NCBI GenBank assembly: GCA_022763065.1
Contig: JALEGH010000031.1
Location: forward strand, 1 to 46,571
Direction of reading: 5' to 3'
From: Alphaproteobacteria bacterium
Lineage (GTDB): Bacteria > Pseudomonadota > Alphaproteobacteria > Micavibrionales > Micavibrionaceae
Length of the DNA stretch: 46,571 nt
Shown: positions 33,806-42,373 of the stretch, one piece after another
How positions within the stretch are numbered: the first letter of the stretch is position 1
Layout of the letters: each line of letters begins with the position of its first letter
The notes under the pieces: generated by a model
Told to the model about the DNA's origin: nothing
Seen by the model: only the letters and a program-made list of their open reading frames with translations
The model's database searches: none
Program-made: the position numbers and the translations under genes

Positions 33806-34912
33806 ATGAAATTGAATGATATCCATCATATGCGCAGCGCCTTGAATCTGGCGCGTCGTGGTTGGGGCCGCGTGTGGCCAAACCCGTCTGTGGGGTGCGT
33901 GGTGGTGGATAGTGCCGGACATGTTGTGGGCCGCGCACGAACGGCAGATGGCGGGCGTCCTCATTCGGAAACCCAAGCCCTTAAAATGGCTGGAGAATAC
34001 GCAAAAGGGGCAACTGCTTATGTCACGTTGGAGCCGTGCGCGCATGTGGGGGAAACGCCCTCTTGTGCAGAAGAATTAGTGAAGGCGGGAGTGGCCCGGG
34101 TTGTGATTGCTGCACTTGACCCTGATCCACGTACAAGTGGAGGCGGTGTTGAAATTCTAAAGAAGGCTGGAATTGAGGTTGTTACAGGCGTTTTAGAAGA
34201 AGAGGCCAGAGCGCTTAATGCCGGTTTTATGAATCGGTTTCAGTCAGACTCACGGCCTTTTGTCACGCTCAAGACCGCGACAACGCTGGATGGTAAAATC
34301 GCGACAAGCACAGGTCAGTCGAAATGGATTACCGGAGAATTGGCGCGAAAGCGCGGTCATTTGCTGAGGTCTCAACATGATGCAATTGCTGTGGGGGTGA
34401 ATACAATTTTGGAGGATAATCCTGCACTGACAACGCGGATTGAGGGTGTCAATCATGCGCCGGTGCGAATTGTTTTTGATACGAATTTGCGCCTTGCCGG
34501 ATTAGAGCAGGTTTTTAAAAATATAAGCCAAGCTCCTGTTTGTATTATAACTTCTTGTAATCTAGACAGTCCAAAAGCTGAAGCCTTCATAAAGCGCGGT
34601 GCGAAACTCATCACTGTTCCAAAAGGGGGCTACGGGCATGTGGATTTGGAAGTAGCTTTGGCCGAGATTTCAAAATTGGGCATTACCCGTTTGATGGTTG
34701 AAGGCGGGGCAGCGCTGCTCACCTCTTTTATCAGGATTGGTGCATTTGACGAGCTTTATTGGTTCAAAGCACCGAGCCTGATCGGTGCGGATGGTTTGTC
34801 CAATGTTGGTGTTCTTAATATTCAAAAATTAGATCAGAAGATAAGTCTAACCCCTTTAAAAACCATAAAATTAGGTGAAGATATGCTGGATATTTATGCG
34901 GCAAGGGCGTAA
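33806..34912 (+). CDS. ribD: Bifunctional deaminase/reductase RibD
   Basis: RibD carries out two steps of riboflavin synthesis: deamination of the pyrimidine and reduction of its ribose chain. The N-terminal deaminase domain has VWPNPSVGCVVVD, GRPHSETQAL and the zinc-binding TLEPCAHVGETPSCAEE. The C-terminal reductase domain has LKTATTLDGKIATSTGQSKWITGE and a late LMVEGGAALLTSFI. The 368 residues match. The zinc histidine is in PHSE, where many relatives have PHAE. It sits 14 bases after nrdR and 10 bases before ribE. Confidence 0.95.
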   Translation: MKLNDIHHMRSALNLARRGWGRVWPNPSVGCVVVDSAGHVVGRARTADGGRPHSETQALKMAGEYAKGATAYVTLEPCAHVGETPSCAEELVKAGVARVVIAALDPDPRTSGGGVEILKKAGIEVVTGVLEEEARALNAGFMNRFQSDSRPFVTLKTATTLDGKIATSTGQSKWITGELARKRGHLLRSQHDAIAVGVNTILEDNPALTTRIEGVNHAPVRIVFDTNLRLAGLEQVFKNISQAPVCIITSCNLDSPKAEAFIKRGAKLITVPKGGYGHVDLEVALAEISKLGITRLMVEGGAALLTSFIRIGAFDELYWFKAPSLIGADGLSNVGVLNIQKLDQKISLTPLKTIKLGEDMLDIYAARA

Positions 34913-34922
34913 AGTCTGATCC

Positions 34923-35525
34923 ATGTTTACGGGAATTATCAAAGATATCGGCATGGTGCAATCTGTGTGCAAGCAAGAGGGCGAAGATTTGCGTCTTCGT
35001 ATTCAGACCTCCCTTGATTTATCCGGGAGTGAAATTGGTGCGTCTATCGCCTGTGCGGGGTGTTGCCTCACAGTCATTGAGAAGGCGGGCAATAGCTTTG
35101 ATGTAGAGGTATCAGCAGAAAGCATTTCAAAAACCACAATCGGGGAATGGGAAGTGGGTGCCAAAATCAATCTGGAACCTGCGCTCAAAATGGGGGATGA
35201 TCTGGGCGGGCACATTGTTTCGGGCCATGTGGACGGTCTGGGGAGTTGCGTTGAGGTGAAGCCGGAAGGTGATTCCCACCGTTTGAAATTTGAGCTGCCG
35301 CAAGAGCTTGCAGGTTTTATCGCGCCGAAAGGCTCCATAACCCTTGATGGGATTTCCCTCACAGTGAACGAAGTTGAAGGCAATGTCTTTGGTGTGAATA
35401 TTATCCCCCATACATGGGAGATGACGACATTGGGAGGCATCAAAGAGGGGCAGCAGGTTCATATTGAGATTGACATGCTGGCGCGCTATGTTGCGCGGCT
35501 TTTGGAGGTGCAAAGATATGGGTGA
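34923..35525 (+). CDS. ribE: Riboflavin synthase, alpha subunit
   Basis: This enzyme joins two lumazine molecules to give riboflavin. The 200-residue protein has the start MFTGIIKDIGMV and two repeats of the lumazine-binding fold. Repeat one has IGASIACAGCCLTVIEK and repeat two has APKGSITLDGISLTVNEVEGNVFGVNIIPHTWEMTTLG. The stop at 35525 lies inside the start of ribB(X): ATG at 35518 is in another frame, so translation is probably coupled. It follows ribD by 10 bases. Confidence 0.95.
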   Translation: MFTGIIKDIGMVQSVCKQEGEDLRLRIQTSLDLSGSEIGASIACAGCCLTVIEKAGNSFDVEVSAESISKTTIGEWEVGAKINLEPALKMGDDLGGHIVSGHVDGLGSCVEVKPEGDSHRLKFELPQELAGFIAPKGSITLDGISLTVNEVEGNVFGVNIIPHTWEMTTLGGIKEGQQVHIEIDMLARYVARLLEVQRYG

Positions 35526-36633
35526 TCTTGTGCGTAAAACCGGTGAGGAAAGAATGTCTGATTTATCTTCTATCGAAGATATTATTGCAGATGTCAGGTG
35601 CGGTAAACCTGTCATTATTGTTGATGATGAGGACCGGGAGAATGAAGGGGACTTTATCATCGCGGCGCAAATGGCCACACCGGAGAATATTAATTTTATG
35701 GCACGTCATGGCCGTGGGCTGATCTGTATGCCGATGGAAGAGGCACATATTGACCGTTTGGGCTTGGAGCTGATGGGGCGGGGGAATAATACCCATCGCC
35801 GCACGGCCTTTACCGTCTCGATCGAGGCGAAAGAGGGTGTGACAACGGGGATTTCAGCCGCAGACCGGGCGCATACGATCCAAACCGCGATCCGCGCGGA
35901 AAGCGGACCGGAAGATATCGCCACGCCGGGGCATGTTTTCCCCTTGCGCGCCCGCTCAGGCGGGGTGTTGGTGCGCGCTGGGCATACGGAGGCGGCTGTC
36001 GATTTGGCGCGGCTTGCCGAGTTTTCAGGTGCTGGTGTGATTTGTGAGATCATGAATGAGGACGGCACAATGGCGCGGCTTGCCGATCTTTTAGACATCG
36101 CACAGCACCATGATATCAAGGTGGGAACGATCGCAGATTTGATTGCGCATCGCAGGCGCACGGAAAAGCTCATTGAAAAGATCAATAATTTTGACTTTAC
36201 AAGCTCTTATGGCGGAAAGTTTAAAGCTCACTTATATGCAAGTAAGGTTCATTATGCGGAGCATGTGGCGCTTGTTAAGGGTGATATTTCGGGGCAAGAA
36301 CCGGTTTTGGTGCGTATGCATGCGCTCAATATTATGCGCGATGTGTTGGGAGGGGGCGATCCTATTTTAGAATTATCTATGCGCCAAATTGAAGAGGCGG
36401 GGCGCGGGGTTTTGGTGCTTTTGCGTCCACCCAATGCGAAGAGCTTGTCACAAAGTTTAAGTGAAGAGCAAAAAGAAAAGCCGGATGCCATCCGTGATTA
36501 TGGTGTGGGTGCGCAAATTTTGCTGGATTTAGGTGTGAAAAATATGACTTTATTGACCAATAAGCCGAAGGCTGTGATAGGCTTGGAAGGTTATGGGTTA
36601 AATATTAGCGGGTATGAACCGATTAAAGGGTAA
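35518..36633 (+). CDS. ribB: RibBX-like: DHBP synthase with a GTP cyclohydrolase II-like domain lacking zinc cysteines
   Basis: The N-terminal domain makes 3,4-dihydroxy-2-butanone 4-phosphate. It has IIVDDEDRENEGDFIIAAQMATPENINFMARHGRGLICMP and the usual HTEAAVDLARLAE end. The C-terminal domain resembles GTP cyclohydrolase II but lacks the C-x10-C-x-C zinc site: where SRCDCGPQL-like sequence is expected it reads RMHALNIMRDVLGGGDPIL. This is the RibBX type described in Proteobacteria; a separate ribA is then needed elsewhere. I choose ATG 35518, since GGAGG lies 9 bases upstream. The track's TTG at 35464 would lie deep in ribE. ribH follows after 4 bases. Confidence 0.88.
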   Translation: MGDLVRKTGEERMSDLSSIEDIIADVRCGKPVIIVDDEDRENEGDFIIAAQMATPENINFMARHGRGLICMPMEEAHIDRLGLELMGRGNNTHRRTAFTVSIEAKEGVTTGISAADRAHTIQTAIRAESGPEDIATPGHVFPLRARSGGVLVRAGHTEAAVDLARLAEFSGAGVICEIMNEDGTMARLADLLDIAQHHDIKVGTIADLIAHRRRTEKLIEKINNFDFTSSYGGKFKAHLYASKVHYAEHVALVKGDISGQEPVLVRMHALNIMRDVLGGGDPILELSMRQIEEAGRGVLVLLRPPNAKSLSQSLSEEQKEKPDAIRDYGVGAQILLDLGVKNMTLLTNKPKAVIGLEGYGLNISGYEPIKG

Positions 36634-36637
36634 TTCG

Positions 36638-37114
36638 ATGGAAACAGATTATAAAGAAGAGCCGCATGTCTTGATTGTGGAAGCACCATTTTATGAGGAT
36701 ATTGCCGCGATGCTCGCCAAAGGGGCTATTGATGTGCTGGAAGAAGCGGGAGCGAGCTATGACCGGATGAGCGTGCCCGGAGCTTTGGAAATTCCTGCCG
36801 CTATCCAGTATGCGGTGAAAAGTCTGGAGTTTTATACCTCCCGCAGGCGCTATGATGCTTTTGTCGCTCTGGGCTGTGTGATCAGGGGGGAAACTTCCCA
36901 TTATGATATTGTGGCGGGTGAAAGCGCGCGCGGGCTCATGGATTTGTCGGTGCGCCATACATTGGCTATCGGGAATGGCGTTATCACAACTGAAAATAAA
37001 GATCAGGCGATTGTGCGCGCAGACCCCAAGCAAAAGAATAAGGGAGGGCTAGCGGCTAAAGCAGCGCTCGATATGCTGAATATCAAAGGCCAATTCGGCA
37101 TTTTCCCGAGATAA
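36638..37114 (+). CDS. ribH: 6,7-dimethyl-8-ribityllumazine synthase
   Basis: RibH condenses the RibB product with the pyrimidine made by RibD to give lumazine. The protein has EAPFYEDIAAMLAKGAIDVL, VPGALEIPAAIQYAV and the catalytic-histidine region GCVIRGETSHYDIVAGESARGLMDLS. It is about 158 residues, as usual. I choose ATG 36638 over the track's ATG at 36614, because AAAGGG lies 7 bases before 36638 and 36614 is inside ribB(X). nusB follows 18 bases later. Confidence 0.94.
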   Translation: METDYKEEPHVLIVEAPFYEDIAAMLAKGAIDVLEEAGASYDRMSVPGALEIPAAIQYAVKSLEFYTSRRRYDAFVALGCVIRGETSHYDIVAGESARGLMDLSVRHTLAIGNGVITTENKDQAIVRADPKQKNKGGLAAKAALDMLNIKGQFGIFPR

Positions 37115-37132
37115 GAAGAGGATAGATCGGCC

Positions 37133-37621
37133 ATGTCCTCAACTTCGCAGGCAAAAGTTCCAAAACCGTCAAAGTCGGCGAAAAATAGCGCGGCGCGCCT
37201 TTTGGCGGTGCAGGCGGTGTATCAGATGCTGGGAAGTGAGAATAAAGATAGCCCTGATGATTTAATCAAGGAATTTCTGGCTCACCGCGCCGGTATGGAA
37301 ATTGATGGGGAGACGATGGTTCCTCCGAATGAAGAGCATTTTGTGGGCGTTGTGAGGGGGGTTTCCGAGCATTCTGAACAACTCATTGATATGGTTGCAC
37401 AAAACAGGCGTCTGGGGGTTGAGGAAGGTAAAACGGCGACACTGGAACCGCTGTTAAAGGCGATTTTGCTTTGTGGAGCGTTTGAGCTGATGGTGCTGCA
37501 GGATATTGATGCGCCGCTCATTATTGCCGAATATATGAAGGTGTCCCACGCCTTTTACGAGGATGGCGAGGCCAAAATGGTCAATGCTGTGCTCGATTCT
37601 GTTCGTAAAACCGTGCGCTAG
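37133..37621 (+). CDS. nusB: Transcription antitermination factor NusB
   Basis: NusB with NusE/S10 supports rRNA antitermination. The 162-residue helical protein has an N-terminal ARLLAVQAVYQMLG and the C-terminal LLKAILLCGAFELMVLQDIDAPLIIAEYMKVSHAFYEDGEAKMVNAVLDSVRK, the standard NusB pattern. It closes the rib cluster, as in many bacteria. thiL, often next in related genomes, is absent here; a FliL-like gene follows after a 179-base gap instead. Confidence 0.94.
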   Translation: MSSTSQAKVPKPSKSAKNSAARLLAVQAVYQMLGSENKDSPDDLIKEFLAHRAGMEIDGETMVPPNEEHFVGVVRGVSEHSEQLIDMVAQNRRLGVEEGKTATLEPLLKAILLCGAFELMVLQDIDAPLIIAEYMKVSHAFYEDGEAKMVNAVLDSVRKTVR

Positions 37622-37800
37622 GCTCGTTATTCGATTTTTTTCTATAATTTTATACAATAGTATGCATTTTCAATGGGTTAGCTTCTGTTTTGGGAAGGAT
37701 TTATTAACCTTTTTGGCGTATCCTTGATAGGGTGGGAATGAAAGATCACTTAAATCTTGATGTGCAAGGTTTAAAGGTCTTTTAAGAGGGCTTTATCGTC

Positions 37801-38298
37801 ATGAAAATACTATTAATGGGATTGATGGCTTTGTTGCTGGTGGGAGCTGGTGCGGCAGGCGGATATTTCTATGTTCAAAAGGCGGCTGTGGCCTCTGCTG
37901 GAGCTATGGATGAGCATGCTAGGGGCGCAAAGCTGGCGAAAGAAAAGGCCTCAATGGAAGCTGAAGAGCTTGCGAAAAGCTTGCGCTTTGTGGAACTTGA
38001 TCCGATTATTCTGCCCATTATTGATGCGCAAGGCGTGACGCAGGTGGTCACGCTGGTGATTTCTATCGAGGTGATAGGAGACGCGAACGCGGAATTTACA
38101 AAGCATATGTCTCCGCGTTTGAAAGACGCTTTTATTCAGGATATGTACGGCGTGTTGAACAGGAAGGCCAGCATGGAAGGCGGTGTCGTGCGTGCGGATG
38201 ATCTGAAGGCACGCCTGTTAAAGGCATCCGGCAAAGTTCTAGGTGAAGACCGCGTCAATGATGTGCTGCTTCAGGTGGTAAGCCAACGCCCGGTTTAA
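37801..38298 (+). CDS. FliL-like membrane protein
   Basis: This 165-residue protein has one N-terminal membrane helix (ILLMGLMALLLVGAGAAGGYFYV), then a periplasmic domain with RFVELDPIILPIIDAQGVTQVVTLVISIEVIG. A helical end follows (SPRLKDAFIQDMYGVL). The spacing and strand pattern match FliL, a stator-associated flagellar protein. The motA-motB pair in this same window makes that role plausible, but it is not in a flagellar cluster. The 179-base gap before it has several AT-rich stretches. Start ATG 37801 has GAGGG about 10 bases upstream. Confidence 0.7.
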   Translation: MKILLMGLMALLLVGAGAAGGYFYVQKAAVASAGAMDEHARGAKLAKEKASMEAEELAKSLRFVELDPIILPIIDAQGVTQVVTLVISIEVIGDANAEFTKHMSPRLKDAFIQDMYGVLNRKASMEGGVVRADDLKARLLKASGKVLGEDRVNDVLLQVVSQRPV

Positions 38299-38490
38299 AT
38301 CCCACAATTTTCTCAAATACATAATGTTTTTTCCGTTTGATTTTGCTTATGGGGAAAACTTTTTCTAACTCCTTGCAATCATTCATATAGTTTTGCACCC
38401 TCATGCGGTTATGTAGAGGCCTGCTGGCTTCCTCATGCGTTCGTATATTTCTAACAAATGAAAAATGAGAGAAAATAAGGGGTTTTAATT

Positions 38491-40587
38491 ATGATTGAAG
38501 CATACATTATGATTGCCTGCGCGGTTGTGGCCGCTCTTGTTTTCGGTCAGCTTTGGACACGTCAAATCATGTCCTGCGATGCCGGAAACAAGAAAATGCA
38601 GGAAATTGCCGGTGCAGTGCAGGAGGGAGCTTCTGCTTACCTGAACAGGCAATATACAACGATTGCCTTTGTTGGCGTTGGGGTGGCAATTTTATTGCAC
38701 TTCCTTCTTGGCTGGCACGTGGCAGTTGGTTTTGCGATTGGCGCGGTTCTATCTGGCGCTGCCGGTTATGTTGGGATGAACGTTTCCGTTCGTGCCAATG
38801 TCAGAACGGCAGAAGCCGCCCGTAACAGTCTTGAAAAAGCGTTAGACGTGTCATTCAAATCTGGTGCTATTACAGGGATGCTTGTGGTTGGTCTGGGCCT
38901 AATGGGGGTTGCCGGATATTACTACATTCTGACTGAAGAGCTTGCCATGGATCTACGTCATGCCCTTGAGGGGATGGTTGGGCTTGGCTTTGGTGCGTCT
39001 TTGATTTCCATCTTTGCCCGTCTGGGTGGTGGGATCTTTACCAAAGGGGCCGACGTTGGTGCAGACCTTGTTGGTAAGGTGGAAGCCGGAATCCCCGAAG
39101 ATGATCCACGTAACCCTGCTGTGATTGCGGATAACGTTGGAGACAATGTTGGCGATTGTGCCGGTATGGCTGCCGACCTCTTTGAAACTTACGCCGTGAC
39201 CATTGTGGCCACCATGCTGATTGCATTTAGTGTGTTTGCCGCAGGCGGTGTTGAGTTCATGATGATGTTGCCACTTATGATTGGTGCACTATGTATTGTC
39301 GGTTCCATCGCTGGTGTATTTTTTGTCCGTTTGGGCAAGAAGAAAAATATCATGGGCGCACTTTATAAGGGCTTTATCGCTAGTGCGATTTTCTCCCTGA
39401 TCTTTATTGCCGGTCTTTTGGGCAATTTTGGTCTGGATATGGAGTTTGCGCTGAAAGCCGGTGACGTTGTGACACTTAAAGATATCCTTTATTGTGTCCT
39501 TGTTGGTTTGGGTGTGACGGGCTTGCTTGTCTGGGTAACTGAGTACTACACCGGAACGGATCACCGTCCTGTGCGCTTGGTTGCGAAAGCTTCTGAGACC
39601 GGTCACGGTACAAATGTTATTCAAGGTTTGGCGATGTCGATGGAGGCAACAGCTATTCCTGTGATCATCATTTGTGGCGGTATCTTCTTGGCACATGATT
39701 TTGCGGGTTTGTTTGGTATCGCGATGGCGGCAACCACGATGCTTTCGATGGCGGGTATGGTTGTAGCGCTCGATGCTTACGGTCCTGTGACGGATAATGC
39801 CGGTGGTATTGCCGAAATGGCTGGCCTGCCGAAGAAAGTGCGTGAAACAACAGATGCGCTGGACGCGGTTGGTAACACAACAAAAGCGGTAACCAAAGGC
39901 TATGCGATCGGTTCTGCTGGTTTGGCAGCTCTCGTGTTGTTTGCAGCCTTTACCGAAGAGATCAAACATTACCTTCCCGGTATGCCGGATCTTGGGTTTT
40001 CGCTTGAAAATCCATATGTGGTGATTGGTTTGTTCATCGGTGGATTATTGCCTTACCTCTTTGGTGCGATGTCAATGACAGCTGTGGGCCGTGCGGCGGC
40101 CAGTGTTGTGGTTGAAGTACGTCGTCAGTTCAAAGAGATCAAAGGCATCATGGACGGTAAAGCCAAGCCGGAATACGGCAAGGCGGTTGACCTGCTGACA
40201 CAGGCCGCGATTAAGGAGATGATTGTTCCTTCATTGCTTCCTGTCTTGGCGCCGGTTGTGCTGTTCATTGTGGTCTACTGGCTGTCCGGTGACATTGTTC
40301 CTGCCTTTGAAGCACTTGGTGCGCTTCTCATGGGAACCATCGTAACGGGTCTTTTCGTGGCGATTTCTATGACTGCTGGTGGCGGTGCATGGGACAATGC
40401 GAAGAAGTACATCGAAGATGGTAACCATGGTGGGAAGAACTCTGATGCTCACCACGCGGCTGTAACCGGGGACACTGTGGGTGACCCGTACAAGGATACA
40501 GCCGGGCCAGCCGTAAACCCACTGATCAAGATTGCTAATATCGTCGCGATCCTGCTGGTGGCGATTGTGGCAGGTTTTGCCGGTTAA
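38491..40587 (+). CDS. hppA: K+-independent type proton-translocating pyrophosphatase
   Basis: This 698-residue inner-membrane protein couples pyrophosphate hydrolysis to ion pumping. The pyrophosphate and Mg site [43 protein letters not shown] is complete. Residues Lys465 and Thr468 in [12 protein letters not shown] are the pair that marks K+-independent proton pumps; K+-dependent relatives have Ala at the first position. About sixteen hydrophobic segments are visible. Its ribosome site is AAGGGG before ATG 38491. A strong terminator at 40615-40640 closes the transcript. It sits between the FliL-like gene and a hypothetical gene, in the gene order usual for rhodospirilla-like bacteria. Confidence 0.96.
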   Translation: MIEAYIMIACAVVAALVFGQLWTRQIMSCDAGNKKMQEIAGAVQEGASAYLNRQYTTIAFVGVGVAILLHFLLGWHVAVGFAIGAVLSGAAGYVGMNVSVRANVRTAEAARNSLEKALDVSFKSGAITGMLVVGLGLMGVAGYYYILTEELAMDLRHALEGMVGLGFGASLISIFARLGGGIFTKGADVGADLVGKVEAGIPEDDPRNPAVIADNVGDNVGDCAGMAADLFETYAVTIVATMLIAFSVFAAGGVEFMMMLPLMIGALCIVGSIAGVFFVRLGKKKNIMGALYKGFIASAIFSLIFIAGLLGNFGLDMEFALKAGDVVTLKDILYCVLVGLGVTGLLVWVTEYYTGTDHRPVRLVAKASETGHGTNVIQGLAMSMEATAIPVIIICGGIFLAHDFAGLFGIAMAATTMLSMAGMVVALDAYGPVTDNAGGIAEMAGLPKKVRETTDALDAVGNTTKAVTKGYAIGSAGLAALVLFAAFTEEIKHYLPGMPDLGFSLENPYVVIGLFIGGLLPYLFGAMSMTAVGRAAASVVVEVRRQFKEIKGIMDGKAKPEYGKAVDLLTQAAIKEMIVPSLLPVLAPVVLFIVVYWLSGDIVPAFEALGALLMGTIVTGLFVAISMTAGGGAWDNAKKYIEDGNHGGKNSDAHHAAVTGDTVGDPYKDTAGPAVNPLIKIANIVAILLVAIVAGFAG

Positions 40588-40614
40588 TCACCGCACATCT
40601 TAAAGAATTAAAGA

Positions 40615-40640
40615 AAAGCCCCGTTCACCGGGGCTTTTTT
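40615..40640 (+). terminator. Strong rho-independent terminator after hppA
   Basis: AAAGCCCCG and CGGGGCTTT pair perfectly over 9 bases around a 5-base loop, with a run of six T bases at the 3' end (overlapping the stem by three). It lies 28 bases after the hppA stop and two bases before the next TTGACA. Confidence 0.92.
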
Positions 40641-40641
40641 A

Positions 40642-40670
40642 TTGACATAGTGTGTTTGTAAGGTGATAAC
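40642..40670 (+). promoter_or_regulatory. Promoter for the gene at 40695
   Basis: TTGACA (40642-40647), a 17-base spacer and GATAAC (40665-40670). A perfect -35 box directly follows the hppA terminator, which supports a fresh transcript starting here; the -10 box is weak. Confidence 0.55.
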
Positions 40671-40694
40671 CAGATAAGAGGAAGGAAAGTGGGT

Positions 40695-41324
40695 ATGAGA
40701 TCACAAATGAAAATATTTTTGAAAGGGGCGGCCAATATTGGGGGCGCGCTGGCGGCTCTTGCCGTTGGAGGGTACGCACTTTTTTACCTCACTCCTGAGA
40801 GTAGTACCCCACTGGCCAAGAATCCGGAAAGGCTACCGACTGGTTTTCAAAGTATAAACGGTAGTGCCCTACAAAAGGGACGTCTTTTGTCGTCCTATAT
40901 GGTAGATGGAAATAGAGTTTCGGAAATTGAACTGCCGCGCTTGGGGGCGGATTTTCAAAAAATTTGCGTATCGGTGAATGAAGGAGCACAGGTCTTTTGC
41001 CAAAGGGCCATGAATTCGCAAGGGAGTGTGCCGCAAGAGGAGCAACAGGATGAGGGTTCTATCCGTTACAAAATTGGCCCGAGCACGTTGAACGAATTTC
41101 AACTTCAATCCCTGCCGTCAACGGCGTGCGTTATTACAAGCGGATACAGTATGCCGGCGATGGATTGTTTTCCGGCGCCGGATCGTGATGGCGACAAAGT
41201 GGGAACGTTTCAGGGACAATCAAAATCCGAAATGCTACGTTTCAGGTACTTTCAGCCAGCCCTCAACCCTGATATTCGCTGCATTCATACGATAGGGCGC
41301 AATGCCGGCCTTAACTGTTTTTAA
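40695..41324 (+). CDS. Hypothetical membrane-anchored protein
   Basis: Not recognised. This 209-residue protein has a basic N-terminus and one membrane helix (GAANIGGALAALAVGGYALFYL). A large outer part follows, with five cysteines (FQKICVSV, VFCQRAM, TACVIT, MDCFPAP, and two near the end in IRCIHTIGRNAGLNCF), enough for disulfides. I choose ATG 40695 because GGAAGG lies about 9 bases upstream; the track's GTG at 40689 is too close to it. It ends inside the convergent gene (14-base overlap) and has its own promoter. Confidence 0.68.
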   Translation: MRSQMKIFLKGAANIGGALAALAVGGYALFYLTPESSTPLAKNPERLPTGFQSINGSALQKGRLLSSYMVDGNRVSEIELPRLGADFQKICVSVNEGAQVFCQRAMNSQGSVPQEEQQDEGSIRYKIGPSTLNEFQLQSLPSTACVITSGYSMPAMDCFPAPDRDGDKVGTFQGQSKSEMLRFRYFQPALNPDIRCIHTIGRNAGLNCF

Positions 41325-41796
41325 GAGGGCCGATGGGGAGCGGAAAGGGGGACGACGGTCTAGTAATTTTTGTACTGACAGAGACAGGTTTCTCTTCTTC
41401 AAACTTCTTCACCAATTGGGGGTCATATTGGACAATATCTGCCATTTTTTGCGCAATCACCGGGAGTACCTCATCAAGGGAGTACTCGACTGGTTTTTCA
41501 TTAGGTTCTGAAAATTCGTAACCACCGCGGACTTTGTGTATGTTCCGAACCTGAATTTTTCTGGTTTTGGAACAGATATGAATTCTAAGTCCTTTTTCTT
41601 TGCGCCAGACGTCCAATTCATGGGGAGAGGAGAGGGAATTGATAGTGAATTTATCTTCCAATTGAGAATTAATACCCCCTACCAGTTGTGAGATATCTTG
41701 TCTGACCTCGACGACAAAGCCTGTTGTTTGCTCTGTTGCTTTAATGAAAACATCGAGTGCTTTGGCTATAGCTGTTTTATCGCTTTGGGTGCTCAT
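41311..41796 (-). CDS. Hypothetical soluble protein
   Basis: Not recognised. The protein is 161 residues from ATG 41796, with AAGGA about 8 bases upstream. The track's start at 41844 adds 16 unlikely residues. The body is mixed helix and sheet: IAKALDVFIKATEQTTGFVVEVRQDISQLVGGINSQL, then LDVWRKEKGLRIHICSKTRKIQVRNIH. The tail is Pro/Ser-rich (KITRPSSPFPLPIGPLKNS). It has no signal peptide and one cysteine. Its 3' end overlaps the convergent gene by 14 bases, and bamE lies upstream on the same strand. Confidence 0.62.
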   Translation of the reverse strand: MSTQSDKTAIAKALDVFIKATEQTTGFVVEVRQDISQLVGGINSQLEDKFTINSLSSPHELDVWRKEKGLRIHICSKTRKIQVRNIHKVRGGYEFSEPNEKPVEYSLDEVLPVIAQKMADIVQYDPQLVKKFEEEKPVSVSTKITRPSSPFPLPIGPLKNS

Positions 41797-41867
41797 CTTT
41801 TTTGTCCTTGTAGTAGGTTGATAAAAAAGGGTTATACAAAACACAACATTTTATGTCAATAAAAAAC

Positions 41868-42335
41868 TTAAAGCCCGCCGCCGGCGGTGCGCGCGGCGCT
41901 TCCCGTGGGTTTGTTGAAGCGGCCAATATTGCCCAATAGCTGTTCCATCACGGTGATTTCGTTACCGCCTGTATGGGTTTTGCGGCGCACCTTAGGAACA
42001 TTTAAACGCTCGGAATCAATTTCCTCTATTGTTTGGACGATGCCTTCTTCATCAAAGGCGACAACAACGACCTTTTCTTCGGTAACCTCGGGGTCAAAAA
42101 TACCCTTTTTCTCCATCGTTTGGCCGATATAGTACCAGACATTCTCATCAAAGGGCGCTTTGGTGGTCGGGGAACCAAGGGATTTCAGCACATTGGTCTG
42201 GGTACTGACACCGGGTGTGATCTCACGCATACGGAAATCCTCTACAATGTTGCCGCGTGTGTTCACCGTTGGGGAGCAGGCGCCGATGAGGACGGCGATC
42301 ATGATGCTAAGAAAAAGCGTTTTTTGTATTTTCAT
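41868..42335 (-). CDS. bamE: Outer membrane assembly lipoprotein BamE (SmpA/OmlA)
   Basis: This 155-residue lipoprotein has a signal ending in LIGAC, a good lipobox with Cys20. It then has the SmpA/OmlA domain: MREITPGVSTQTNVLKSLGSPTTKAPFDENVWYYIGQ, followed by VVVVAFDEEGIVQTIE. BamE is part of the BAM complex that inserts beta-barrel proteins in the outer membrane. The C-terminal extension (NEITVMEQLLGNIGRFN) is typical of alphaproteobacterial members. It is divergent from the ubiquinol-cytochrome c chaperone gene, with a gap of about 38 bases, the usual arrangement in this class. Confidence 0.92.
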   Translation of the reverse strand: MKIQKTLFLSIMIAVLIGACSPTVNTRGNIVEDFRMREITPGVSTQTNVLKSLGSPTTKAPFDENVWYYIGQTMEKKGIFDPEVTEEKVVVVAFDEEGIVQTIEEIDSERLNVPKVRRKTHTGGNEITVMEQLLGNIGRFNKPTGSAARTAGGGL

Positions 42336-42373
42336 ACTTGCTATATAGCGCCGGAGTGCCTAAAAAATCAAGG

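Noticed and set aside
39289-39969. 226-residue minus-strand ORF inside hppA
   Set aside because: It lies wholly within a complete, conserved pump gene and has an unnatural His/Arg/Thr-rich composition; a shadow.
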